Below are positions 25,506 through 37,261 of a stretch of DNA of 64,000 bases, piece by piece. The stretch is from Riptortus pedestris (Eukaryota > Arthropoda > Insecta > Hemiptera > Alydidae). The DNA lies in assembly GCA_019009955.1 (NCBI GenBank), contig CM032229.1, positions 8,260,001-8,324,000 on the forward strand, read 5' to 3'. The position numbers and the translations under genes were made by a program. The notes under the pieces were generated by a model. It was not told where the DNA came from, made no database searches, and saw only the letters and a program-made list of their open reading frames with translations. Positions within the stretch are counted from its first letter, which is position 1. Each line of letters opens with the position of its first letter.

Positions 25506-26394
25506 ATACCTATTATTGGTAAACAAAATGGTATAACTTTAATGTTTATCATTAAAAAATCTATAAATTTTGTTCTATGACATATTTTTGATCAGATATA
25601 TTGGAATAGGAGATATGGTATATAACATTGAAACGAAATCATGTTGATTGGATGAGGACCTAAAATTTTGTTTAATAGCAGTATAAGAAAGATACGTGGT
25701 GCCCAGATCTAATTTCTTCTTTATTTCTTTTAGTTTGTGTTAATAGTTGCGTTTTATAAAAAAAAAATATATATATATAAACATTCTTCTAGTTCTCCTT
25801 ACCTCACATGCCTGTACCCTTCTTTCTCTTTCTGCTTCAAAATAGTATCACACTCTTTGTATTACTCGAATAAGATGCAAAAAGCTTGTGATGTTGTTTA
25901 CCTCATGCAGATCGTTGACCGATTGGAGGCAACGAGAAAACGTTTATTGAAACTCATTGATGTTTCTGAAAGCACTTCATTGAAGTTTCAATTCGAGCAT
26001 TTCCCGATTCCCTTGTCTATTGATTAGAAGGAACGCATGCTTGCATACCCTCCGAGATGGCGGGAAGGGGTGCCTTTGATGTTCCCCTCCATCTGTTGTT
26101 GACAAGGCTCAAGAAATGAAGTGAACCGTTTTATTTGTTTATTTCCGACTCTAAGCTGAACTGAACAAAAAAAAAAAGTCATCATGTAGAAGATTCGTGA
26201 AGTAAGCACATTTGTCATAGGATGGAATGACACATCGATGCCTTCATCTGGGAGTTGTTCAAACAAATAAGAAGTCATCTGCATCCTCTATGATCTATTT
26301 CTCTCTTAGTAACGACCCAAGAATGCAGCGTATATTTAAGACGAATTTTTGAGCTACATAATATTCTGTCTTAAAATGAAATTCCCATTGAGGC

Positions 26395-27440
26395 TTAACG
26401 GCCGTCTCAAATTAAGCAAATGCCGTCTCGCAGATGATTCGTAAAGTAAGCAGATTTTCCACCTACGGCAAAACGCACTGATGACATCCCTCCACATTCT
26501 ATTCTCTTATTCATTCTGCAATAAGAAGACTACGTGAACTGGACTTGGAATTTCAGAGTGAGATATTTATACAGCTGATTTAAATGTAAATCGCACGAGC
26601 AGTGGGGTTTAATTAAACATTGATAACTAGAAAATTCATATATCTCATTCAATGTTTAAATCGGAAGAATTTTATATAATAAAAACTCAAGAATACTTTT
26701 CAAGAATAAGAGTACTTCTTATATAACATTCTTACAGCGACCCATAATAACTGTGATATGTCAAGTTTTTATTTTAACTTCCCCATCGCTTCTTCTGACC
26801 CGACTTCAGCTATTCATTTCTTCTACACGAAATGCATGAGTATTGGGCTTGCTAACGATAAAAAGAAAATATTTATATTTTTTAGACATTTTCTGAGGCC
26901 TCAATACATTTTTACTCATTCACCTTAAAAAAAAAAAATCATAAATTCAATTACATCGGTTAGTAATAGATAAGGAAAGGTTGATAGAATTCACCTTATA
27001 AATGACATAGATAGTAAATAATTTTTCCATCCCATGCATAATTAAGAAAATATTTATGCTTTTGAGTTTTGTATACTTTCCAAACCTCTGCGCTTGCTAG
27101 TCAAATTTGAGGCTTCAGCGAACTCGATTTCCAGTTTTACATGTTACTTTGTTATCGAGTTTGGTTGGTTGGTTGTTATGGAGCACTAACGAAATCTATT
27201 GTCAATGATCATATGAAGCCTATGTAAATAGAAGCTACAAATTAAGCTGGATATGAATTGTTTGAAAGCTGGGGTTCTCGCAGTGAAAATAGCATTAGTA
27301 GAAGTGGGGGTTTAAACAAGACTGGTAAAAATGCAAATATCTAGATTAATATTCGATATTGAGATAATATATACAAAGCCAAAGTTATGGAATATAACAT
27401 TTGCCAAAGAATAGGATTTGTCTATCCACTTCATAATTAA
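26395..27440 (+). repeat. Strongly diverged REP-A sequence
   Basis: Recognisable pieces are GCCGTCTCGCAGATGATTCG, CGACCCATAATAACTGTGAT, TTGTTATCGAGTTTGGTTGG and AATGCAAATATCTAGATTAA. Probably an old copy or two. Confidence 0.55.
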
Positions 27441-27496
27441 TCATAAAATAAATGTTATAATTTCCTATACATGTGCGCGTGCCAGTTGTGTTTGTG

Positions 27497-27498
27497 AA

Positions 27499-27544
<46 letters not shown>

Positions 27545-27545
27545 G
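27497..27545 (+). repeat. (GT)n microsatellite
   Basis: An almost uninterrupted GT tract of about 45 bp followed by GTTGTGTGTTGG. No gene is associated. Confidence 0.95.
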
Positions 27546-27859
27546 TGTGTTGGTGTATGAGTTTTCATTCACCCCAGTGTGTTTTAGGGAGTGCAGAGTT
27601 TTATGTAAATAGTCACTAGTAAAAACTTATGTTTTATGTAAACCTTAATCATTTTAAATTTCTTTTATTCATCTCGTACACCAATTTTATTTTAATTATT
27701 GATTTATTTATTTAATATTTAAATATTTTATTAATGATTTCTTTATTGTCCAATATCAATAGTTTTGATTTGCAGTTTTCACCTAGCTTTGAATTTTGTC
27801 TTTATTTGTTCTCTTGCTCATTTATTTTTTATCTTTGCTGTATTCAATATTTGTTTTTT

Positions 27860-28250
27860 GATTTCCATTCATGCTTTTTGAGTTCCATTTTGTTTTTGAG
27901 TTCCATTTACATTTTTGAGTTCTAGTTCCGTTTTTGTGTTTCATTCAGTTTTTGTGTTTAATTTCGCCTTTTGTGTTCTATTTTTTTTATTCCAGTTCTG
28001 TTTTGAGTTGCGTTCCTATTTTTTCCCATTTCTGTTTTGATATCATCTCTGTTTTTCGTGTTTTCTCTCTGTGTTTTGATCCTTTTATGTTTTGTAAATC
28101 CTTTTATGTTTTGTGTTCCTTTTGTGTTCTGTGTTCCTTTTCTGTTTTGTGTTCCTTTTGCGTTTTGTGGTCCTTATCTGTTTTGTTTTCTTTTTATGCT
28201 TTGTGTTCCATTTCTGTTTTGTTAATTTTTTTTGTTTGTATTGTTTTTTT
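27860..28250 (+). repeat. T-rich minisatellite with 18-bp unit
   Basis: From about 28080 to 28225 the unit CCTTTTnTGTTTTGTGTT repeats about eight times at 18-bp spacing. More diverged TTTTGAGTTCCATT-type units extend upstream to about 27860. Because 18 is divisible by three, the frames stay open and yield artificial six-residue repeats (FCVLCS-like). I do not regard them as genes. Confidence 0.85.
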
Positions 28251-28487
28251 TTTGTTTTTTTTTAAAGTTACAAATCCTTTAGTTTAGAGCAACATCGCCG
28301 AAGCTGCGAAGCTCCAATAAATAAATAAAATAAAACTTCATAATAAAAAAGCTATTTTGAATTTACTTTACACCTCTTAACTCCTCCTTCTCTCTAGTCA
28401 CAGAACCTGATCATTCCTTTTGTATGAAACGCCTAAGTAACGAGTTAGGTCCCGATCAAACAAAAATTGAAACCACAAGAGTGGTAA

Positions 28488-28755
28488 TTCGTTTGGCATT
28501 GTAGACCTTTGAGCTATTTAGTTCCGAACCAAAACTTGAGGGATTCGTGCTTTAAGTAGTGGAAGGGTGGTCAGTTCACCCAGTGTCAGCCTGCCTGGGG
28601 ACGGGAGCTAATAGAGTCATAATCGTTAGTTAAGCTGAGTGGCTGACAGACCTATGCACTCTGTAGACCTCCGCTGATCCATAAACTCTGCGACAGTAAT
28701 GAAATCGTGAGCTAATGTTATTCCTTGGAAGGAATTGAACCTGTACCGATTTTTA
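28488..28755 (+). repeat. REP-C copy, diverged
   Basis: GGCATTGTAGACCTTTGAG, GTCAGCCTGCCTGGGGACGG, AATAGAGTCATAATCGTTAG, with a downstream ACTCTGCGACAGTAATG block. It is flanked by REP-A scraps at 28395-28480 and 28800-28870. Confidence 0.55.
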
Positions 28756-29036
28756 CATACAGCTTACCCCATATATATCAAATGTGTATTCACCTCAAGA
28801 ACCGAGGTAGGGCATTTGATGGATCACCTCATGAGTGCAACAGCTGATCTCTTCTAATAGGAAATCTGCTAAATGAACAACTTGAGCGGTTTAGGCTTTA
28901 TTGTTTGGCCCACTTTCTTCCATGTTATCGGATTGGCATAAATCCTGCAAATGAAAGTTAGATAGTGTAACTATTCTAGAGCCATATACACTGTCAGGTT
29001 GGACACTCCACAGGGACTATATCACTCTACGGAGAA

Positions 29037-30270
29037 ATGTTGAAGGTTCTTTCTCTGGCTATACTCTTGCTCTTTGTTACAATTCCACAAGCAAAACCTT
29101 TAACACTTTTTGGTTTCAACTGTACTTTTTATGGCCTAACTGTAAGTCCATGAATGTATATGTTATACAAATTATTTATTTTTGATTTTATATGTAACGT
29201 TTGGTTAGGGGGTACAATTTTTCATTACTGCAGCCCTTTAAAAAGTACATCGTCCTTGATCTGGAGAGAAGTAGAGTACTGCTCATTGCACTACAAACAT
29301 GCATATTTGAGGCCCACCAGTAGTGTTAATTGATATATTTCATTGTCAAAGTTAACCGGAAGTCAAGTCTGGCATAAAACGGGAATATATTTTTAAAGTT
29401 AAAAATAATGTATCATTTTCTTGCCAGCTTCAGAATTCCGTGGGCCGCCATAGCTCCTTTTTAAATACTCGTACAAATGGGTAATTGAATTTTAGAGACT
29501 AATTTTTGGATGAAGATTCCAAGCCTATGATTCATTTAATTTTATTTGTCTTCATTTACAAGATGTACCAGCTATAGTTGTAAAGGACAATGATATGATT
29601 TTCGAATAATTTCTTCAAATTTCTATACGTCCAAACTACGAGATGACGAAAATGAGGTCCGTTCAAAATTATGTGTGTGTGTGTGTAAGTATATATATTT
29701 GTCAGTTACTGCTCAAGCGGTCGCAAATTTTGTGTTGTAAAACACTACAAACACGAATTTGCACGTATCTCGCTTAATAAATGTTGATTGAAAACAATCG
29801 TTGGTATTTAAACTTATAATGAATTGATGAATGATATAACGGCTTATTGTTTATATGACATGATTAGGAGTGGGAGTTTACTGAAGGCTGAAAACATACA
29901 AATTTCAACACAAACAAAACAAACTCAAATATCTCAGTTAATATTCATGATTTCAATTTCTTCTTAGTTTACTTTCCACATTGATTACTAACTTTTAATT
30001 TGATAACATTCAGTTACATGAAAGTGACCTTACATATATGTTTGTTTGCAGTGTTCGGCCAATGTTCCCTGCTGCGGTTATCCACTGGTCAGCTGTCTAC
30101 CCTTCGGCTCTAGCAGCTACTGCCTCAACCCTTTGAACCCCGCCAACTCCCTCCTGCTGCCGAATGCTATAGCACAGACCTTCCAGGACACCATCAGGCA
30201 ACTCCGAGGACAGCTGACTGCACACGCGGCTGCTTCGTTCAACATGTCTTCCGTACTACACACGCCCTAG
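29037..30270 (+). CDS. G3: secreted six-cysteine protein, two exons, 107 aa
   Basis: Exon 1 is 29037-29141 (35 codons, donor ACT|GTAAGT) and exon 2 is 30052-30270 (72 codons plus stop, acceptor TTTGCAG|TGT). The intron is 910 bp, phase 0. A signal peptide covers about residues 1-19 (MLKVLSLAILLLFVTIPQA). Cysteines are at 29, 36, 42, 43, 50 and 59: C-x6-C-x5-CC-x6-C-x8-C, then LNP as in G1 and G2. The tail of roughly 45 residues beyond the last cysteine (SLLLPNAIAQTFQDTIRQL and on) looks helical and amphipathic and resembles the G4 tail. NCT and NMS sequons are present. The intron contains REP-A pieces at 29580-29955. Exon 1 and its immediate upstream sequence are duplicated at 31.2 kb. The function is unknown. 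Confidence 0.75.
29580..29955. repeat. REP-A pieces in opposite orientations (G3 intron)
   Basis: 29580-29740 is reverse (ATGACGAAAATGAGGTCCGT, then (GT)n in place of (TA)n and CTCAAGCGGTCGC). 29745-29955 is forward (ATCGTTGGTATTTAAACTTA to CTCAAATATCTCAGTTAATA). They meet tail to tail. Confidence 0.7.
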
Positions 30271-31264
30271 CCGGATGTCTTCCAATTCTGTCATCGAGAC
30301 CGTCCAAGAACAAACCTGTCAATAACTCTCGCATTCAACACGGCGTCCACATAAGCAACCCCAGCACAAGAGATTTCGACTAGTCTTCAAATGGCACGTC
30401 CATAAAAGGACCTTCATCGTCTCCAGCTGGATTCAATACTGCCTCCGAATTCTCTTTCCAAATACTCATAGTTAGATGAATCCTCCAAAACTTCATCAAA
30501 CAACCCCGTGGCCTACTTACTATATCCGCTGCAGTCAACTTGCCTCCAACCTGGGCCTCGAACAGCTCCTAGTTGGTCTTCCAACTACTCACAGCAATAA
30601 CACCAAAACTTACCAGGTCACTAACAGTATACTTCTGATTTCTTCTTTATTCAACATAGCCTCCAACTAGCTACCCATTGATGTACACAGCTGGCACAGA
30701 TCTTCTGGAAAACCATCAGCCAAATCCCTGGATGGCTGTATCTAGTAGATTCAATAAGTCATAAAATGAGACTCAGTATTAAAGTTCGATCTACTACGAT
30801 AGTGAGAGATGTTGACAAATTTGTATTACCCATATTTTCTGCGAACGATGAAACATATCACAAACAATATATTTCATTTCTTCAATTGTAACACTTACTC
30901 ATTGTTAAATACATTTCTTTATCTATCTTTTGGGCGAGGTAATATAAATAAAAAAACCCTTTTAGCCCAATAATTTATTTTGTGATTTTGGATCAGTGGT
31001 TTCACAATTTCTGTTAGGTTATACACCTTACTGAAATTTAATTTTGTCATGGTACTTGCCATGTAAATATATATAGTATATTAAGAATTGCATTATTGCT
31101 AGTTAGAAGACGGTCATATAATGTAATAATCTTATGACACATGTAAAAAAAAAAAAAAAAAACTATGATTTTTTTCTTAATTTTACATAAATCCATCTTG
31201 GAAAATTAGATGGTCAAACTATTGTAGAGCCAAATACGCTCTACATGAGCTATATCATGGAGAA

Positions 31265-31369
31265 ATGTTGAAGGTTCTTTCCCTGGTTATTCTCTTGCTC
31301 TGTGTAACTTTTTCACACATAAAATCACGAAGATTCATTGGCTTCAATTGTAGTTTTTATACTCTCACT
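31265..31369 (+). pseudogene. Orphan duplicate of G3 exon 1 (signal peptide exon)
   Basis: These 35 codons match G3 exon 1 in length and layout: MLKVLSL start, hydrophobic core, then FNC plus six residues. They end at the same ACT|GTAAGT donor. The preceding ~50 bp (AGAGCCA, ACTATATCA/GCTATATCA and GGAGAA just before ATG) is also shared with G3, so promoter-proximal DNA was copied too. The reading frame has no stop. I could not find a partner exon 2 (acceptor followed by TGT/TGC and a CC core) on the plus strand in the following several kilobases. It is either a stranded partial duplication or a gene whose second exon I missed. It lies 1 kb downstream of G3 and cannot be a G3 alternative first exon. 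Confidence 0.6.
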
Positions 31370-31589
31370 GTAAGTTCATGAATGTGCGCGTAATGCAAAT
31401 TATTTATTTTATATTTTCCATGTCCCACCAAGATAATACGAAGTACAAGGTAGTGAGTTGTAACTTACGTCTTGAATGATTAGAAAGGTATTCGGACGGG
31501 CCAAAAATGATGTACTATTGATTTAGGTAAGAAGAAAGAATTGGCTACGCTTCAACTATAACAGAAGATGTTACAGTGGTAGTGTAACA

Positions 31590-32043
31590 TTTAACTGCAA
31601 CAGCACTCTAGTTCAAACGCACTACTACGGTATGCACTCTAATGCAGCGGTATACTAGTGTGGTGGCACTCTACCTTACATTGTGTGGGAGAATCTTACT
31701 CTGTGTGGGAGCACCCTAGCGGAGATGAGCTCTAGAATACGAACACTCTAGGAGAGCAGCATTCTGCTGTAAGCAGAAAACTAGTACGTTACGCACTCTA
31801 ATGCCATAAAACTCTGCATTCAGAGCACTCTAGTGGATCATTACTCTTGTGGAGGAGCACTGTACTCTCTAGTGGAGTCGCTTTCTATTGTAGGGAGCGC
31901 TCTAGTTGCTTTCCCCCTCTATTGCAGAAGCACTCTAGTGCCCAAACAGTCTAGTATAGTAGCACTCTATTTTGGGTGTAGTCTAGTGTAGGAGCACTCT
32001 ACTCTCTAGTGGAGTCGCTTTCTATTGTAGGGAGCACTCTAGT

Positions 32044-32045
<2 letters not shown>
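31590..32045 (+). repeat. ACTCTA-rich degenerate satellite
   Basis: Dozens of short 12-25 bp units share AGCACTCTAGT or AGCACTCTACT. A longer unit (CACT..ACTCTCTAGTGGAGTCG then CTTTCTATTGTAGGGAGC) appears twice, at about 31858-31915 and 31997-32045. The second copy runs straight into the (GA)n tract. Confidence 0.8.

Positions 32046-32096
<51 letters not shown>
32046..32096 (+). repeat. (GA)n microsatellite
   Basis: About 50 bp of GA dinucleotides at the end of the ACTCTA satellite. The minus-strand open frame across it (Ser/Leu repeats) is an artefact. Confidence 0.95.
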
Positions 32097-32099
<3 letters not shown>

Positions 32100-32101
<2 letters not shown>

Positions 32102-34425
32102 GCGGAAGTGAGGTAAACAGAGGTAGGTGAGGGGAGAGGAGGGGGCGGGTAGGGCGGAACAAAAGGGTAATAAATTATGAAGGGAACAAATTGGTGGCTT
32201 TTCACAGTTTTCCAGTCCGGCCAGGGTTTGAGCGCACTTTAATCAGGCTGGAAAGGTTTGAAAAATGACTCTAGGAGCTGTGAAGGCCGGACAATGCCCT
32301 CCCTTACATCCAACCCTCTCCCCACAACTTTTTTATTTTAATCTTTAGGTTTTGTTTTTGGTTTAATGGATTCCATGTGTTTTGTCCGCGAGATATGTAT
32401 TGAGGGAATGTATCATGTATGGCTTCCCACCCATTCAACATTACCCAAAGAAAGCCTCTGTCGTTTTGGATTAGAAATATGGTCTCCCCTATTGTACATT
32501 TTGACTTTATTTTAACAAAAGAAATATTGGCTGAAACCCATCTCCACTGGCCTATTTTTCTCTATTTTCAATTTTATTTTACTAAATTAAGTAACGATTG
32601 AATGAGTCTAAAACTGATGTCTTTCCTTGATAGTCTGTGTGCTTATGAAACATAGTGATTTCGGCAAGTCTTTGTGACTGCATTATAAGTTTACCTAATT
32701 CCAGAGTCAACCTCCTTTCAGATCCTCTTGCTAATGTTTTGGATTAATTTTGTACATTTATATTCCTTCTTGTTTTAAGACGAAACATCGTTGTAGCGGC
32801 ATCTCCGGCAAATAAATGAAATACCCATACTAATTCAACACAATGACCAAAGCCACTAGTGAGCATTACAAGGTAAGAATCAACGGAAAAATGCCCCCGA
32901 CACATTTTCATTCTGACGATGAGTTTCCATTGGGACATTTAACACTTCTATTTCACAATTCTTAACCTTGATGGGGGTATAAATGAAAAATACCAAACAG
33001 ACAACCATGCAGAGATGAAATCATTCTAGAACTCTCAAGCCAATATGAACATTGACTTTTTGCATGTAAAAGAGATTTAGACACGTTGGATTAGTGACTC
33101 AATTCAGCATTATGATTTTGTAATTCCATCGCCAATAAAACAAACTTCAAAGCTGCCGCTATATTCTCGATTTACAAGGATATCTCAACAATCCAAGAAT
33201 GAATCAATATTCGGGAATCAATCAACGCTTCCTTAAATTTTACAGTAAAGCATTGTAAAGTTTGATGTTTCTCGCAGGCGAAATGTATATTGTAGTAAGT
33301 GATAAACTAGCTTATAAAGAATCCAATAGCCTAGGGTTAAGTAAAATAAAAACAAATTTATTCAATATTTAAACTAATTTAATATTTTACTTATTTTATA
33401 AAGTTAGAGGAACTGCAGATTGAACCTTATGTCTCCATGCAAAACACTACGATTAAAACCCAAATGGTTCTTACAAGAGAACTGCATTCAAATAATCTAT
33501 ATCAACTTGAGGAGTTCATTTCACTATAGACTTGTTGACTTTGACCTTTTCTGTTGGCAGTATTTTCTTATTCTTCACCAGAATTGCAGCCCCCGATACA
33601 TATACATCATGAGTTATCTTCACAGTTTTATTCTAGTAGAGGTAAATATTCATCCCCACTATTAATATCGTAGGTACCTAAGGAACTGTATTCAAAACTG
33701 CCTTCGACCTACATATTTATTTATTTTTCGTCCATTTCTGCTATACAACAAATAAATCAAGAGATGACAAAATAAACACAACAGCAGCAATGACATACTT
33801 TCTCAGCTGACTTTGCAGATAGAAGAATATGGTTCTCTTATGCAGAAAAACTGAATCTCCCACCTCAGAACTAAAGAGCTATTATAAATTTTGTTATGCA
33901 ATTTCAGATGTATATTGGAATATGCTTTATATACATGTTGAAGCTATAAAATAAGAAAACAAATTGGAAAATAGAGATAAAATCATCTGGTTCTCATGTC
34001 TCGAACTGCCGGCATTAGTAAGACATTATGTAATCATAAAGTAAGTACATTTGGCGGAATTTTAGCCTCATTGTGGTGGCGTTGGGGACCAAAGATACTT
34101 CCTTATTCAAAAGCTCAATTTCCTGGCTATGCTGAGTAGTTATGGAAGAAACGGATAGAATTCGAAACTCGAAGCCCGCAGAGTTCTTAGCTAAATGACA
34201 TATTGAGCTTGGAACCAGGGATTGAAGTTGGAACCTCTAGCATAGAAGCCCAGGGGTTTACCAAGGGACCACCTAGTTATAATGGTTTCTTTAAGTCAGT
34301 TATTTTTATTGTGGCTCCCGCTACTAGTTGTGTCATTGCCACTTTCTCATCATTTGGGGTACAGGGGTTACCTTAATAAAACTTCATTCACTCATTAACA
34401 CATATACTTCCATTCAGTTTTGAAT
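32100..34425. other. No gene recognised
   Basis: Unique-looking AT-rich DNA after the (GA)n tract. It was searched for a partner to the orphan exon at 31265. Acceptors such as TTGGCAG (33557) and TTGCAG (33588) are not followed by the expected TGT plus CC core. Confidence 0.4.
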
Positions 34426-34429
34426 GCAT

Positions 34430-34640
34430 TGGTGTTTTCCTAAGAGCTAACTATATCCACAGGTTTGGCTGAGTAATAGTAGACTGTTTGCCGATTCATA
34501 TTTTGGACAACTGATGAGAACATGCGTGCTGTTTCATCACTCTATCCACAAGAACATATTGGTGTGGTTCCCTTCTTATATTTGTGTAAATAGCTAGCAA
34601 AACTGCCATGTCCACTTAACATTTGACAAGACCAATAAAT
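34430..34640 (-). mobile_element. Non-LTR retrotransposon ORF2 C-terminal fragment
   Basis: The minus-strand reading gives MLSGHGSFASYLHKYKKGTT and PICSCG, then in a shifted frame THVLISCPKYES. This GHG...C-C-G...HVL...CP order is the terminal motif of RNase H-bearing non-LTR elements. Stops and a frameshift show it is dead. Nothing of the RT remains. Confidence 0.6.
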
Positions 34641-34671
34641 CAGGGGCAGCCAGCTTAAATCAGTTATTTAT

Positions 34672-34892
34672 TTATTTACGCCCACTTCGTGCAAAAAAAG
34701 GCTAATTGGGACGAGTTATGTACAGTGATGACCTGCACGCTTTTCAAGCCAGGATGGGACTAAGGATTTTACTTAATGGGTACGTTACTAAATAAATTCC
34801 TATTGCCCAGGCGGGAATGGAACTTGCCAATCTAAGTTTACCATGAGAGATTGAGGTCAACGCTTTAACTTACATGGCTAACATGAGCCCCC
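34672..34892 (-). repeat. SINE-B copy, near full length
   Basis: Reverse orientation from GCCCACTTCGTGCAAAA through CCAGGCGGGAATGGAACTTG to ACATGGCTAACATGAGCCCC (box A complement). Confidence 0.8.
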
Positions 34893-35509
34893 AAAAACGA
34901 TCCTTTAGAATTTCGTTTAATGTTTCTTCCTTAAGTCCTAAAGCTAAATTATTTTGTTTTAAAATATTTTATTGCTTGTATGCATTAAGGGTTATGCTGC
35001 AGAGGTTCTGTCGTAATCTTCCGGGGTTAAAAATTCCATTTTCCCCATACTTCCTCAGCTCATGCTTTATCTCACTTCATTTCCGCTATGTGTGTTCTAC
35101 TCGACGGCTTTCTCTCTCTCTTTTTTCGCTCTTACTCCTTTTTACTGGTTGCCATTTCTTTTTATTGGCTATTCCTTCTGCTTTTGCTCGCCCTTAAAGG
35201 GTGGATATAGCCGCGGTGTTTGAGAGTGGCCGTCTTTGTGGAAGGAGTCTCCTGCCGGTAATGCTGGGTCGTTACGACTCGAGTCGAGTCCTTGATTGGT
35301 CATCGTTACAGCCGTGAGAGTGTCTTACTCGTAACGATTCACCCTATCATTAGAGGCGAGTTCCCGCCCCCGCCAAATACAGCCTCCATCCACAACTGTC
35401 CAACAATTAGTCATTGATAAGGCGCCCTCTCTATTACAACCAACACTTTGATAAGGCATTATTATCAACGTCCTATTACAGCTGTTAACGGACTACCCTT
35501 GCTATCTTT

Positions 35510-36745
35510 TTTAGCAGATTTCCCTTAAGGTAAATCAGCTATTGAGGTCGTACTCAGACGCGATTTTTGAAAAATTTCCAAAAATGCCCATCGATCCTAC
35601 CAAGGAGATGAAAATGAGATCCGTTCAAAACAATACACACACACTCACAATATATAACATACATAATGGGGCTACGCAGGCTGCGCATGCGTAATTGAAC
35701 AAAAGATACATAAATTTTGACTGGGACACAACTGCACAAACATTCAAGCAGAACAATACGCTATACTGAAAACCTAACAAAAAATCCAAACTGAACATAC
35801 ACAACATAATATACTTTGTAAATAAACCGACAGTAAAGTAACGATACAAAAACTACAGAACCGTACAACCTATGACCCGTTAACAACACAAATCAGAGAA
35901 CTTATAGCAGAATTAAATCATATTAACATATACTTTTCATGGGTTAAAGCACATTCTGATAATTTTGGAAATGAATTGGCCGATAGAGCTGCTAAGTCTA
36001 CTTCAAAAGATTCCCAATTACCAGAATGTTACAATAAAATCTCCAAAGCCCAGGTAAAATATATGTTAAAAGCTCATCTAATTGAAAAGTGGCAACAACA
36101 ACGGACTGTAGCTAACACAGGACAACATTTAAAACTTTTCTTTCTAAACATTAACACATATTTCAACAGCAAATACATACAGACAGACTTTTACATTACA
36201 CAATTAGTAACAGGACATGGTTCACTAAATTCTTACTACCAACGATTTAACATAAAAGACAACAATACTTGCCCCTGTGATTACTCAAGTCAACACTTAT
36301 TGAAATAAAGGCAAAACTTGTAAAAATAAAGGCCAACTTCGGTAACAGCTGAAATCGGACTGGGATGAGGGGAGGGGGCTTAGGGAGAATTTTGAAAATT
36401 CAAAATAACACCGTTATTACTCATTGGATCGAAAAATTGTATAGAATCAATCTTATTGAAAATGTAATTATATATAAATGTTGTTATGTACATGTTTTCT
36501 CTATATTGAATATTAATCAAGATATTTCAATATTTTAGTTTTTTGCAATCAATAATACCCCCCCCCCCCCCTCCTTCTACTCATGTCATATTAACAATAA
36601 GCTGTTATTTCAGGAACCACTCCATTCCAAGGTTAAATACCAAATATGGTTTTCATTGAACTTTTATTTTGTGGGATAAATGCAAATATGTTACGTGTAG
36701 CAGTACGAAGTCATCGATCAACGCGAAAATGTTTATTCGATTTAT
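35510..36745 (-). repeat. REP-A copy interrupted by a non-LTR fragment
   Basis: Reverse orientation: TTTTTTAGCAGATTTCCCTT end and CCATCGATCCTACCAAGGAG to 35640, then the RNase H fragment, then the core from CAGCTGAAATCGGACTGG to the TGCAAATATGTTACGTG module. Confidence 0.8.
35640..36310 (+). mobile_element. Non-LTR retrotransposon RNase H fragment inserted in a REP-A copy
   Basis: A degraded upstream part (TTAQTFKQNN, IYFVNKPTVK) leads into an open stretch reading INIYFSWVKAHSDNFGNELA, a clear RNase H core with the conserved His and the Asp of ELADRAAK. The tail ends with LVTGHGSLNSYYQRF and NTCPCDY, the GHG and Cys motifs typical of the ORF2 C-terminus. No RT is left. REP-A sequence flanks it in the same orientation on both sides (35510-35640 and 36325 on), so it interrupts one REP-A element and replaces about 100 bp of it. 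Confidence 0.72.
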
Positions 36746-37261
36746 ATTATACTCGATATTTGACTGTTTCAGTCAACACTATAGATCATAATTGTTGTAA
36801 GGGGCTTTCTATATTTAAGAACGGCCGCCTCCGTTTCACTTCTCATTTAAGTCCCTGAAAAAGAAGTCTATTATAGCAGTTGTGCAGTACTAATGTGCTC
36901 CCGATTTTTTGCTTTCTGTTGTGATACAGATACCTACTCTCTCGTTCTGTGCGAATCCACTACCACTTGGTGTCATAACCTGTATTTCCGGTGATATTAA
37001 ATGCCCGAATTATCAGTGCTTACTCCTCCAATGAGTTAAGACGGCGATGTGAGCCAGATACACAATATCCCTTAGATCTAGTCCTTCGTCCCTTCCCTTT
37101 CTCTCACCCTTCCGCTCACCGTTCGTCTCAGGGGAAATGCTTCAATGAAATGACTGATTTATTACAAGTTTTTTTAATATATGCATTTGTACCTCGTATA
37201 TCTTCTGCCCTCACTAATCCTCAGGGCCTATCATATATTTTTTTACATCAATTTATTTTCG

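Noticed and set aside
27418..27612. Cys/Val-rich 64-codon frame
   Set aside because: It is a translation of the (GT)n microsatellite.
31999..32205. Ser/Leu-repeat minus-strand frame
   Set aside because: It is a translation of the (GA)n microsatellite.
34883..35197. 107-codon plus-strand frame rich in Ser, Leu and Phe
   Set aside because: It starts within a SINE-B copy and crosses a pyrimidine-rich stretch; composition explains it.
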